Positions 1-8,629 of a DNA stretch of 64,000 nt are shown one piece after another. Position 1 is the stretch's first letter. Each line of letters opens with the position of its first letter. The notes below the pieces were generated by a model. The model ran no database searches. It saw nothing but the letters and a program-made list of their open reading frames with translations, and was not told where the DNA came from. A program made the translations under genes and the position numbers. Source of the DNA: Niabella aurantiaca DSM 17617 (GTDB lineage Bacteria > Bacteroidota > Bacteroidia > Chitinophagales > Chitinophagaceae); assembly GCF_000374125.1 (NCBI RefSeq), contig NZ_KB893625.1:186001-250000 (forward strand). Direction: 5' to 3'.

Positions 1-381
1 TATCCGCTGGGCGGCCAGTTCCATATTGCCCACGGAGCGTCCAATGCTGTTTTACTGCCTTATGTACTGGATCATATCCGCAGCAGCTGTGCCGGACGGC
101 TTGGTACGATCCTGCAAACACTTGGAGACGATACCGTATACGGCAGTGAAGCGGAAGCTGCTTTTAAATGTGTACGTTGGTTAAAAGAGCTGATGCAGCG
201 CATTGGCATACCCGCTACCCTGGGAGGGTACCAGATCCCGGAAACGGCGCTCCGCTCCCTGGCTGAAGACGGCATTCAGCAGAAACGATTACTGGCCCGG
301 TGCCCGATGTCATTGTCTCATGAAGATGTTTACCGGATCTATGAAAAAGCGTTCCGGGGATCTTTTGCAGATCAGGCATAG
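1..381 (+). CDS. Iron-containing alcohol dehydrogenase, C-terminal part (5' end outside window)
   Basis: Only the last 126 codons are present; the frame is open from base 1 and ends at TAG 379-381. The family oxidises alcohols or reduces aldehydes with NAD(P)H and an active-site Fe2+ or other divalent metal, in the cytoplasm. The visible stretch YPLGG-Q-FHIAHG-A-SNA-VLLPYVLDH matches the conserved metal-binding region of group III Fe-alcohol dehydrogenases, where the His of the H-G-x-x-N-A segment helps bind the metal. The remaining helices (LKELMQRIGIPATL) are typical of the C-terminal domain. A 26-nt gap to the following aldehyde dehydrogenase suggests one transcript, so the pair could oxidise an alcohol to a carboxylate in two steps, for example 4-hydroxybutyrate to succinate. 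That substrate is inference. The family call is firm; the substrate is unknown. Confidence 0.85.
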   Translation, partial: YPLGGQFHIAHGASNAVLLPYVLDHIRSSCAGRLGTILQTLGDDTVYGSEAEAAFKCVRWLKELMQRIGIPATLGGYQIPETALRSLAEDGIQQKRLLARCPMSLSHEDVYRIYEKAFRGSFADQA

Positions 382-407
382 GCATCGAAAGAAAATAAAA
401 AATATTT

Positions 408-1781
408 ATGGATATGCAATCGGTAAACCCCCTTAACGGGCAGATCATTCAAACGTATAAAGCGCTTTCAGAAAAGGAAATTGTTACAAAGATAACGGAG
501 GCGGATGCCGCATGGCTGTTGTGGAAGCAGACCACTTTTCAGAAAAGGGCCTTATTGCTTTTAAATGCGGCCATTGTGCTTCGGAACCGGAAAGAGGAAC
601 TGGCCCGTTTGATGGCGCTTGAAATGGGGAAGCCACTAAGCGAAGGCCGGTCGGAAATTGAAAAGTGCGCGGTTGTCTGTGAATTTTACGGTGCCCAGGG
701 CGCCCGGTTCTTAAAGGAGGAGCCGGTCCATACAGAAGGCCGGAAGCGTTGGGTATGTTTTCGTCCCTTAGGGGTCATCCTGGCCGTTATGCCCTGGAAT
801 TTCCCTTTCTGGCAGGTCTTCCGGTTCCTGGCACCGGGCCTGATGGCAGGTAACTGCGGCCTGCTGAAACATGCTTCCAATGTGCCCGGCTGCGCGTTGG
901 CGATCGAAAACATCCTACTGCAGGCCGGTGCCCCCCCGGGTGTATTTCAAACATTACTGGCGGGCAGTGGGGCCGTTGCCGGCATCATTAGCCACCCGGT
1001 CATCAAAGGAGTGGCATTTACCGGCAGTACAGCAGCGGGGCAGCGCGTTGCCGGGGTGGCCGGGGCCTCCCTGAAAAAGGCCGTGCTGGAGCTGGGGGGC
1101 AGCGATCCCTATATCATCCTGGCGGATGCCGACCTGCAGCAGGCTGCGGAGGTCTGCGTGGCAAGCAGGCTGGTTAATAATGGTCAGAGCTGTATCGCCG
1201 CCAAACGGTTTATTGTATCGGAAGAGGTAGAAGCACCTTTTACGGCATTGATCCGGGAGAAAATGATGGCAAAACAAACAGGTGACCCGTTGCTGGAAAA
1301 AACGCAGCTTGGACCGATGGCAAGAAAAGATCTGCGGGATGAATTGCATCAGCAGGTCCTGGAAAACATCCGGGCCGGCGCTAAATGTATATTGGGTGGC
1401 AACATTCCTGCACTGCCGGGCGATCATGCCTTTTATGAACCCACCATTTTAACAGGGATCCAAAAAGGAATGCCCGCTTACCGGGAAGAGATGTTTGGGC
1501 CGGTGGCATCGGTGATCACCGTAAAGAACGACCGGGAAGCGATCCGCGTGGCGAACGATACCAGCTTTGGCCTGGGAGCCGCCGTTTTTACCAAAGATGC
1601 AGAACTGGCGGAAGCGATGGCCAAAGATCAATTGGAGGCCGGCAGCTGTTTTATCAATTCCATGGTACGGTCGGATCCCCAATTGCCTTTCGGAGGGATC
1701 AAACAATCCGGTTTCGGAAGAGAGTTAGGGGCTTATGGCATCCGTGAATTTGTCAATATAAAAACAGTGGTTGCGGAATAA
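408..1781 (+). CDS. NAD(P)-dependent succinate-semialdehyde-type aldehyde dehydrogenase
   Basis: This 457-aa protein has the normal length of the short succinate-semialdehyde dehydrogenase branch (YneI/Sad-like) of the aldehyde dehydrogenase superfamily. It oxidises an aldehyde to a carboxylic acid in the cytoplasm. Visible motifs are the PWNFPFW segment near residue 128, the nucleotide-binding FTGSTAAG loop near 205, the general base Glu in LELGG (residue 228) and the nucleophile Cys in NNGQSC (residue 262). The late EEMFGPV and PFGGIKQSGFGRE segments are also present. The ATG at 408 starts the first conserved helix region without extra sequence. It follows the Fe-alcohol dehydrogenase by 26 nt. 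The exact substrate cannot be read from the sequence; succinate semialdehyde is the family default, and other small aldehydes such as lactaldehyde are possible. Confidence 0.9.
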   Translation: MDMQSVNPLNGQIIQTYKALSEKEIVTKITEADAAWLLWKQTTFQKRALLLLNAAIVLRNRKEELARLMALEMGKPLSEGRSEIEKCAVVCEFYGAQGARFLKEEPVHTEGRKRWVCFRPLGVILAVMPWNFPFWQVFRFLAPGLMAGNCGLLKHASNVPGCALAIENILLQAGAPPGVFQTLLAGSGAVAGIISHPVIKGVAFTGSTAAGQRVAGVAGASLKKAVLELGGSDPYIILADADLQQAAEVCVASRLVNNGQSCIAAKRFIVSEEVEAPFTALIREKMMAKQTGDPLLEKTQLGPMARKDLRDELHQQVLENIRAGAKCILGGNIPALPGDHAFYEPTILTGIQKGMPAYREEMFGPVASVITVKNDREAIRVANDTSFGLGAAVFTKDAELAEAMAKDQLEAGSCFINSMVRSDPQLPFGGIKQSGFGRELGAYGIREFVNIKTVVAE

Positions 1782-1874
1782 GGTATAAGCCACCGGTAGT
1801 GATCTGGCTCCTTGTTCAGCCGGGCGATTAAAGAACCGGCGCTCTATCGTTCACATTATAATGATTCAAAAGCA

Positions 1875-3458
1875 ATGAAAAAATTAACGACTCAACTCAG
1901 GTTTGCCTGGATGGTCATATTGCTGATCGGTCCGCTGCATGTATTGGCCCAGAAGGCGATTGATATCGGCAGCCGCCTGGAATTATTTGTGGATGACTAC
2001 CTGATCGATACGCTGCTCGGCGGTGCGGAACTGAGAATGCACCATCCCGTTCCGGCAAACATCGCCCTGGTACATGATGCGCCCTGGGAGGGGAGCGGCA
2101 GTGGTTTCCATAGCGTGTTTAAGGACGGGGATATTTACCGGATGTACTATAAGGCATGGCAGCATGAAGGCAGTGCAGATACTTCCGGTGTGCATCCGTC
2201 CTATTGTGCCTATGCGGAAAGCAGGGACGGGATCCATTGGTATAAACCGGATTTGGGACTGGTTGCATTCAAAGGAAGCAAAAAGAACAATATCGTAATT
2301 ACCGACGAAATGAGCGGTCACCTGAAGTCCAATTCCGGGCATCCGGCGGTCTTCAGGGATGAAAACCCCAATGCCGCACCCGACGCAAGATACAAGGCGC
2401 TGGTGCGGGGCGTTAAACCCCTCAGCACGATCGCCTATAAATCTGCAGACGGGATCCACTGGAAGCTGATGGGCGACCGGCCGCTGCTGACCGAAGGAAC
2501 GTTTGATTCCCAGAACCTGGCATTCTGGGACCGGCTTAAAGGCGAGTACCGCATCTATTGGCGGTATTATTCAGAAGAAGTCCCCACGGCCCGCTTCCGG
2601 GGCAAACGCGCGATCCGGACGGCGGTATCAAAGGACTTTTTGCATTGGAGCCGGCAGCAGGACCTTTCTTACGGAGACGCCCCGGAGGAGGATCTCTATA
2701 CCAGCCAGGTGATACCTTATTACCGGGCGCCCCAGATCTACATCGGCTTTCCGGCTCTTTATAAGGACCGGGGCTGGTCGGAATCCATGCGGCAGTTACC
2801 GGAGCTCAGGGAGCGGAAAATCCGCGCGGCCAAATCTAAAAAAGGCGGTAATAAGGATTCGGATACCCGTTTCGGAACGGTATTGACAGAAGGGCTCCTG
2901 ATGGCCGGCCGGGATGGCGTTCATTTTAAAAGATGGCCGGAAGCCTTTCTTCGCCCGGGGATCGAGAGAAAAGGGTCCTGGACATACGGCGATAATTTTA
3001 TCGGGTGGCAGATGGTGGAAACGAAATCGCCCCTGCCGGGCGCGCCCAACGAGCTGTCTTTTTATGTAAGTGAAAATTATTGGAAGGGGAGGGCCAGTGC
3101 GGTAAGAAGATATACTTTAAGGATCGACGGATTTGTTTCCGTAAACGCGCCAATGAAGGGGGGAACGGTCATCACCAGGCCTTTCGTCTTTTCAGGAGAT
3201 CAACTGGTATTGAACTTTTCTTCTTCCGCAGCCGGAGATATCCGTGTAGAGATCCAGGATGTAAAAGGGAAGCCTGTAAACGGTTTTTCACTTGCAGACT
3301 GTGTGCCCGTATATGGCGATGCGATTGCGCGTAAAGTGTTTTGGAATGGTTCCGGAGATCTGTCTGTATTGCAGGGAAAACCTGTGCGGCTCCGTTTTGT
3401 GTTGAAAGATGCAGATTTATACTCGTTCGGTTTTCAACAAAGAAAAAAAACGAAATGA
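1875..3458 (+). CDS. Secreted five-bladed beta-propeller glycosidase-like protein
   Basis: The chosen ATG at 1875 gives a 527-aa protein with a clear Sec signal peptide (MKKLTTQLRFAWMVILLIGP, cleaved after VLAQ). The upstream TTG at 1812 would only add a non-signal extension. The mature start contains LFVDDYLID and MHHP, then short repeated blade-like units such as YRMYYKAW, YAESRDGIHWYKPDLG and YRIYWRYYSEE. This is the pattern of the GH32/43/62/68-type five-bladed propeller superfamily seen in Bacteroidota and Planctomycetota 'glycosyl hydrolase-like' proteins. The last ~100 residues look like a beta-sandwich. I cannot assign the catalytic acids, so activity is not proven. It sits just before sulfatase 1 and probably belongs to PUL A, acting in the periplasm or outside the cell. 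Confidence 0.6.
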   Translation: MKKLTTQLRFAWMVILLIGPLHVLAQKAIDIGSRLELFVDDYLIDTLLGGAELRMHHPVPANIALVHDAPWEGSGSGFHSVFKDGDIYRMYYKAWQHEGSADTSGVHPSYCAYAESRDGIHWYKPDLGLVAFKGSKKNNIVITDEMSGHLKSNSGHPAVFRDENPNAAPDARYKALVRGVKPLSTIAYKSADGIHWKLMGDRPLLTEGTFDSQNLAFWDRLKGEYRIYWRYYSEEVPTARFRGKRAIRTAVSKDFLHWSRQQDLSYGDAPEEDLYTSQVIPYYRAPQIYIGFPALYKDRGWSESMRQLPELRERKIRAAKSKKGGNKDSDTRFGTVLTEGLLMAGRDGVHFKRWPEAFLRPGIERKGSWTYGDNFIGWQMVETKSPLPGAPNELSFYVSENYWKGRASAVRRYTLRIDGFVSVNAPMKGGTVITRPFVFSGDQLVLNFSSSAAGDIRVEIQDVKGKPVNGFSLADCVPVYGDAIARKVFWNGSGDLSVLQGKPVRLRFVLKDADLYSFGFQQRKKTK

Positions 3459-3559
3459 GGATCATTGGTATTTATGTTGTTGTGAATGGAAGTTGATAAG
3501 TGTTCCGTTCGGTCAGCAATGTTGTTGATCCGGCTTTATTGAAAAAATTTTCTGACAAA

Positions 3560-5224
3560 ATGAGCCTGAAGCTGAAACGAAGAAGTACAACACGCCGGAA
3601 AGCGATCCTGATCCTGTGGGTGATCCTGGTTTCAGGAATGACCAGGATTTATGGAACGGAGAAACCGAATATTATATTAATTGTTGCCGATGATATGGGG
3701 TATTCGGATCTGGGATGTTACGGCGGAGAGATCAGCACACCCAATCTGGATAAGCTGGCCGAAGAAGGAATGCGGTTTGCCCAGTTTTATAACCAGGCGG
3801 TATGTGCGATATCGAGGGCTTCCTTTATTTCAGGCACCTATCCAAGATTCGGGACCGGCCCTTTTCTGAAGCCGGATATGGTGACTTTAGCCGATGTGCT
3901 TGCAACTGCGGGTTACGCAACAATTTTGAGTGGGAAATGGCATTTGGGTGATGGGGCTAATAGCCCGGTGAACCGCGGGTTTCAGGAGTTTTATGGGTTT
4001 GAAGCCGGTGCGGTCGAATATTTTGATCCGCTTCGCCGCGACCCCCCTTTTGTCAATCACAGCAGGCCGGCATTTTTTTTCATGCACAACCGGTCTCCGG
4101 TGTCGGCGGTTCCGGATCACTATTATGTTACCGATGCCATCACGGATCATGCGATCAGTCAGATTGAAAAATATACAAGGGCGCATCAGCCTTTTTTCCT
4201 GCACGTCGCATTTAATGCACCTCATTATCCGTTACAGGCGTTGCCCGGGGATATTGCAAAATATAAAGGCCGGTATGATGCAGGATATGAAGAACTGCGC
4301 AAAAAAAGATATGAAGGTGCCATTAAAGCAGGGGTGATTGACCGGAAATGGGACCTTCCGCCTACAGATAAGAAAAAAAGCGATTTTAAGTATGACCAGG
4401 AGGTAAGACCCTGGAGCATGCTCACACCCGGTGAGCAAAAAGCGGAATCGGCCAGGATGGAAGTATATGCGGCAATGGTGGACCGGCTCGATCAGAATGT
4501 AGGCCGGCTATTGACCCGGCTGAAGCAATTAAAGATAGAAGACAATACAATCATCATTTTTTTCTCGGATAATGGCGCCTGTGCCAGTGTAAACACCTCT
4601 CCGGAAAACATTGCACGGTATCATCAATACAATAAGGGGAAGCAACCAGGTGGAAGGGATAGCTATCTTTTTGCAGGGCCCGGTTGGGCAACGGCGCAAT
4701 CCTCACCCTTCCGGAGGTATAAGGTCTGGACAAATGAGGGTGGGATTTCCACGCCAATGATCGTTCGCTGGAAAGGGCATGTGGCTGCAGGAACCTTAAC
4801 CCAAACGCCTATGCACCTCGTAGATCTCATGCCCACTTTTATGGAACTGTCGGGAGCGGTTTATCCGAAGCAGCACCATGGTGTAAAGATCCTGCCTTAT
4901 GAGGGCATTAGTATGATGGATGTATTGGAAAACAGACCGGTTCAGAAAGAGCGCGCGTTCGGATGGTACCTGTATGGCAATAAGGCATACAGGAAAGGGA
5001 AATGGAAAATAATATGGGGTACCGGTTCTGAAAAGTGGGAATTGTATGACATGGAAAATGACAGAACGGAAACCCGGGACCTTTCCGCCCGGGACCCCAA
5101 ACGGCTGAAACACCTGATCTCCTTATGGGACAAATGGGCGGTCCGGAGTCAGGTGCCGGCAGACGATTCAGCGATGATCCAGCAGGGTTCGCGCATCATC
5201 AGGAACCCTGCAAAAACGCGGTAA
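3560..5224 (+). CDS. Sulfatase (S1 family) with atypical C-x-I-S-R active-site motif, copy 1
   Basis: From ATG 3560 this is a 554-aa exported sulfatase; the GTG at 3500 is judged an over-extension because it would put about 20 residues before the basic, hydrophobic leader. Family S1 enzymes hydrolyse sulfate esters using Ca2+ and a formylglycine. Metal-site segments are present: NIILIVADDMGYSDLGCYGG near the start and FFSDNG in the middle, plus GKWHLG. The residue normally converted to formylglycine is Cys82, but its context is C-A-I-S-R instead of the canonical C-x-P-x-R, so conversion is uncertain. The protein is closely similar throughout to the sulfatase at 12719 (shared AFNAPHYPLQA, YKGRYDAGYE and PFRRYKVWT). 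The pair brackets the SusC-SusD-DUF5017-fasciclin unit. The family is certain; the substrate is unknown. Confidence 0.88.
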   Translation: MSLKLKRRSTTRRKAILILWVILVSGMTRIYGTEKPNIILIVADDMGYSDLGCYGGEISTPNLDKLAEEGMRFAQFYNQAVCAISRASFISGTYPRFGTGPFLKPDMVTLADVLATAGYATILSGKWHLGDGANSPVNRGFQEFYGFEAGAVEYFDPLRRDPPFVNHSRPAFFFMHNRSPVSAVPDHYYVTDAITDHAISQIEKYTRAHQPFFLHVAFNAPHYPLQALPGDIAKYKGRYDAGYEELRKKRYEGAIKAGVIDRKWDLPPTDKKKSDFKYDQEVRPWSMLTPGEQKAESARMEVYAAMVDRLDQNVGRLLTRLKQLKIEDNTIIIFFSDNGACASVNTSPENIARYHQYNKGKQPGGRDSYLFAGPGWATAQSSPFRRYKVWTNEGGISTPMIVRWKGHVAAGTLTQTPMHLVDLMPTFMELSGAVYPKQHHGVKILPYEGISMMDVLENRPVQKERAFGWYLYGNKAYRKGKWKIIWGTGSEKWELYDMENDRTETRDLSARDPKRLKHLISLWDKWAVRSQVPADDSAMIQQGSRIIRNPAKTR

Positions 5225-5311
5225 ACGGCCATCGGGGGCCGCATCCGTTGTCCGGAATTGAATAAATCGAAAAATTTTTGTGTATAAAATTTTTTTTATA
5301 ATATTAATATG

Positions 5312-5336
5312 TATATTTGTTATATGTCATACATAT
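5312..5336 (+). promoter_or_regulatory. Possible -7 box and adjacent palindrome upstream of SusC 1
   Basis: TATATTTG at 5312-5319 fits the Bacteroidota -7 consensus TAnnTTTG. No TTG or TTTG lies at the right distance (the nearest, 5278-5280, is about 31 nt away), so the promoter is only partly supported. Three bases later a perfect inverted repeat ATATGT-CAT-ACATAT (5322-5336) covers the expected transcription start and could be an operator. It lies about 140 nt before the SusC start, in the most AT-rich stretch of PUL A. Confidence 0.35.
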
Positions 5337-5445
5337 GTTCTCTGTTTGAAAAATGAATGACATACGATTGCGTTAGGGATCCTGGATGAGATTACTGCTT
5401 GAAGAATAGGTGACGGACGACGACCGGTAACCAGCTTGTTTAAAC

Positions 5446-5459
5446 AGAAGTACACTTCT
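5446..5459. repeat. Short palindrome just before SusC 1
   Basis: AGAAGT-AC-ACTTCT is a perfect 6-bp-arm inverted repeat ending 13 nt before the SusC ATG at 5473. It could form a small hairpin in the leader near the ribosome entry site. Its function is not known. Confidence 0.35.
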
Positions 5460-5472
5460 TAAAATAAAATTC

Positions 5473-8400
5473 ATGATTACGCTTTTCCATTCTTGCCATT
5501 GTTTCAAATCAGTTCTGTTACTGCTTTTGAGTATCGCATTTTCAGGAATACTGAATGCTCAGACAACGATTACCGGAACCATTACCAACCAGGATGGAGC
5601 GGTAGTGCCCGATGCGACGGTCAGCGTTAAAGACCTGTCGGTCACAACGAGTGCCACCAGCGCCGGAAAGTATTTTATAGTTGTCCGGCCGCAACACAAA
5701 ATCCTGGTATTTTCATCTGTGGGCTATATTACGAAGGAAGTAAACCTTTCGGGAAAAACAGTAGTCAATGTGATATTGGAAAAGGATATTTCAAATATGA
5801 ATGAAGTGATCGTAACCGGTTATACCGCTACCGCCAAAAAAGATCTGACCGGTGCTGTTGGTACCGTCAACGTGGAAGACATGCAAAAAGCGCCCGTCCG
5901 CTCATTTGAGGAAGCGCTGGCCGGCCGGGTAGCCGGGGTTCAGGTTACCTCCCAGAGCGGCCGCCCCGGATCGGCTATCGATATCGTGATCAGAGGGGTT
6001 GGTTCGATCAGCCAGAGCAACCAGCCGTTGTTTGTAATTGACGGGTTCCCGCTGGAGGACCCGGACAATAATATGATCGATCCCAATGATATTGAGACCA
6101 TGAGCGTATTAAAAGATGCCTCTGCTACCGCTCTGTATGGTGCCCGGGGCTCCAATGGTGTAATTGTAATTACAACCAAGCGCGGCGTACGGGGCCAACC
6201 ACGCGTGAACTACCTGGGCAGCTATGGCATCAATGAAACCACCCGGTATATGGACCTGCTTAGTCCTTACGAATTTGTAAAGATCCAGTCCGATCTCCCG
6301 GGAACCAATCCCTACCTCACCGACGGAAGGATACTGGAAGACTACCGGAATGAAAAGGGGATCGATTGGCAGGCCATGCTGTTTCAAACAGGATCGCAGC
6401 AGAATCATTCGGTCAGCCTTACCGGCGGAACGGATGGTACGCGGTACTCGCTCTCCGGCAATTATTTTGCGCAGGACGGTATCATTATCAATTCTTCGTT
6501 CCGAAGGTACCAGGGAAAAATGACACTGGATCAGACCATTGGTAAGCGTTTCAAAGTAGGTGGCGCTGTTCGCTATACCAACAACCTTACCAAAGGCGAC
6601 AATTCGCAGGGCAATGGCGGGCAAAGCGCCTTATTTTATCAGGCCTTCAGCTACCGGCCCATCGCCATATCCGGCAATAATGTTCAGCTGTCGGAGGATC
6701 TGTATGATCCGGAGGGAAACGGTGCGGGCGATTACCGGGTGAACCCGGTTTTGTCTGAACAAAATGCGATCCGCAACAGCACCAGCAATAATGTTGTAGC
6801 AAATTTATACATCGATTATAAGATCGCCAAATACCTGAAGCTGGAGCTGCGGGGAAGCTCCAATAACAATTTTGTACGGGTGGAGCGTTTTAATAATTCC
6901 AAAACCAGAACCGGTGGTAAATACAGTCCCCAGGGGGTGAACGGAAGTATTTATAATTACCGGTATGATTATTACGATAATACGAATTTGCTGGATTATA
7001 CCCGGAACTTTAAAGGGAAGCACAGTCTGAATGTGGTGGCGGGCATGGAAATGCAGATGCGTTATTCCCGGGCCCTGGGTTATTCGGCCACCCTCATACC
7101 GGAAGAGAGCCTGGGTCTGAGCGGGATCGATGCAGGAACGATCACTACCCCGCCGGTGAATTCCGTTTCCAAAAGCACCATGGCTTCCTGGCTGGGTAGT
7201 GTGGCCTATAACTACAAGAGTAAATATTACCTGACCGGGAATTTCCGGGCGGACGGGAGTTCCAAATTTATGAACGAGAATCAATGGGGCTATTTCCCGT
7301 CGGGAGCCGTGAAGTGGAAGTTCAGTGAAGAGGCGTTTCTCAAAAAGAGCAAATGGTTGTCGGATGGGAATATCCGGTTTAGCTATGGAACTACAGGAAA
7401 TAACCGGGTAGGTGATTTTGACACTTATTCAAGAATTATTTTCAGCAACGCTGTAACTTTTTCGGGTGTTTTACAACCCAATAGTGCGGTCATCTCTTCT
7501 CTCCAGAACCCGGCGCTCCGGTGGGAAAGCACCACCTCCACCGATCTGGGTGTGGACCTGGGTTTCTGGAAGAACAGGATCACCCTTACCGTGGATCTTT
7601 ATAAAAGGGCAACCGAAAACCTGTTGTTTAAAACCAACCTGCCCCCTTCGTCCGGCTACGGCAGTGTCATGAAGAACATTGCCAAGATATCCAACAAGGG
7701 GCTGGAGTTCACGCTGAAGGCCCACATCATTCAGCAAAAGCAGTTTACCTATACCTCTGATTTTAATATCAGCTTTAACCGGAACCGGTTAGAAGGACTT
7801 TCGGATCCGGACGAGACCGCGATCCTGACAAATATCGGTTGGGATCCTTATTATAACTCGGTTCCGGCATATATCGCAAAGATCGGAAGTCCCCTGGGTC
7901 AGATGTACGGTTTGGTGGCAGATGGATTGTACCAGTACAGCGATTTTGATAAGATGCCGAACGGATCGTATGTACTGAAGCCCAACGGGGTGGTCAATAC
8001 ATTCCTGCCCACGGCCTATCCGCGGCCGGGCGATTCAAAATACAAGGATATCAATGGCGATGGGGTAGTGGATGCAGATGACCGGGTGGTCATTGGTAAC
8101 GGTTATCCGCTGCACACCGGTGGATGGAGCAACAATTTCCGGTATAAAAACTTTGATCTGAATATTTTCTTTCAATGGTCTTACGGGAACTCCGTGATCA
8201 ATGCCAACCGGCAGTTCTTTGCAACCGGTCTGAACATTTATTTACGCAATACCATCATGCCCGGACAAAATGCGCTGGCCGAATTTGCCAACAGATGGAC
8301 GCCTCAGAACCAGGATACCGACATCCCGCAGCTGAACCGGGCTTATTTTGTCTACAGCAGCCAGTTTGTGGAAGATGGTTCGTTTCTGCGGCTCAAAACG

Positions 8401-8619
8401 ATCAACCTGGGCTACACGCTTCCCCAGCCATTGCTGAAACGCATTCATGCCAAATCCATGCGTGTGTATGTGGCTACTTCCAATATCTACACCTGGACCA
8501 AGTATAAGGGTTTTGATCCCGAACTTTCGGCCTTCCAGTCGGCCTTGTCGCCCGGGTTGGATTTTTCTACTTATCCGCGGCCGTTTACGATCGTAGCAGG
8601 ACTTAATCTATCACTGTAA
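5473..8619 (+). CDS. SusC-like TonB-dependent outer-membrane transporter 1
   Basis: This 1048-aa protein imports oligosaccharides across the outer membrane using TonB energy, as a complex with the SusD next to it. Order of parts: signal peptide (to about residue 30, ending LNAQ), a carboxypeptidase-regulatory-like beta domain (TITGTITNQDGAVVPDATV..., to about 110), a TonB-box-like NEVIVTGY, the plug domain (about 115-230, with PLFVIDGFP and the SusC hallmark SVLKDASATALYGARGSNGV), then the 22-strand barrel ending in an aromatic/hydrophobic C-terminus (GLNLSL). A Ca-loop-like DINGDGVVDADD lies near residue 860, as in many SusC proteins. SusD follows after 10 nt. It is the first gene of a tight SusC-SusD-DUF5017-fasciclin unit. 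Confidence 0.95.
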   Translation: MITLFHSCHCFKSVLLLLLSIAFSGILNAQTTITGTITNQDGAVVPDATVSVKDLSVTTSATSAGKYFIVVRPQHKILVFSSVGYITKEVNLSGKTVVNVILEKDISNMNEVIVTGYTATAKKDLTGAVGTVNVEDMQKAPVRSFEEALAGRVAGVQVTSQSGRPGSAIDIVIRGVGSISQSNQPLFVIDGFPLEDPDNNMIDPNDIETMSVLKDASATALYGARGSNGVIVITTKRGVRGQPRVNYLGSYGINETTRYMDLLSPYEFVKIQSDLPGTNPYLTDGRILEDYRNEKGIDWQAMLFQTGSQQNHSVSLTGGTDGTRYSLSGNYFAQDGIIINSSFRRYQGKMTLDQTIGKRFKVGGAVRYTNNLTKGDNSQGNGGQSALFYQAFSYRPIAISGNNVQLSEDLYDPEGNGAGDYRVNPVLSEQNAIRNSTSNNVVANLYIDYKIAKYLKLELRGSSNNNFVRVERFNNSKTRTGGKYSPQGVNGSIYNYRYDYYDNTNLLDYTRNFKGKHSLNVVAGMEMQMRYSRALGYSATLIPEESLGLSGIDAGTITTPPVNSVSKSTMASWLGSVAYNYKSKYYLTGNFRADGSSKFMNENQWGYFPSGAVKWKFSEEAFLKKSKWLSDGNIRFSYGTTGNNRVGDFDTYSRIIFSNAVTFSGVLQPNSAVISSLQNPALRWESTTSTDLGVDLGFWKNRITLTVDLYKRATENLLFKTNLPPSSGYGSVMKNIAKISNKGLEFTLKAHIIQQKQFTYTSDFNISFNRNRLEGLSDPDETAILTNIGWDPYYNSVPAYIAKIGSPLGQMYGLVADGLYQYSDFDKMPNGSYVLKPNGVVNTFLPTAYPRPGDSKYKDINGDGVVDADDRVVIGNGYPLHTGGWSNNFRYKNFDLNIFFQWSYGNSVINANRQFFATGLNIYLRNTIMPGQNALAEFANRWTPQNQDTDIPQLNRAYFVYSSQFVEDGSFLRLKTINLGYTLPQPLLKRIHAKSMRVYVATSNIYTWTKYKGFDPELSAFQSALSPGLDFSTYPRPFTIVAGLNLSL

Positions 8620-8629
8620 ATTTTTGAAA

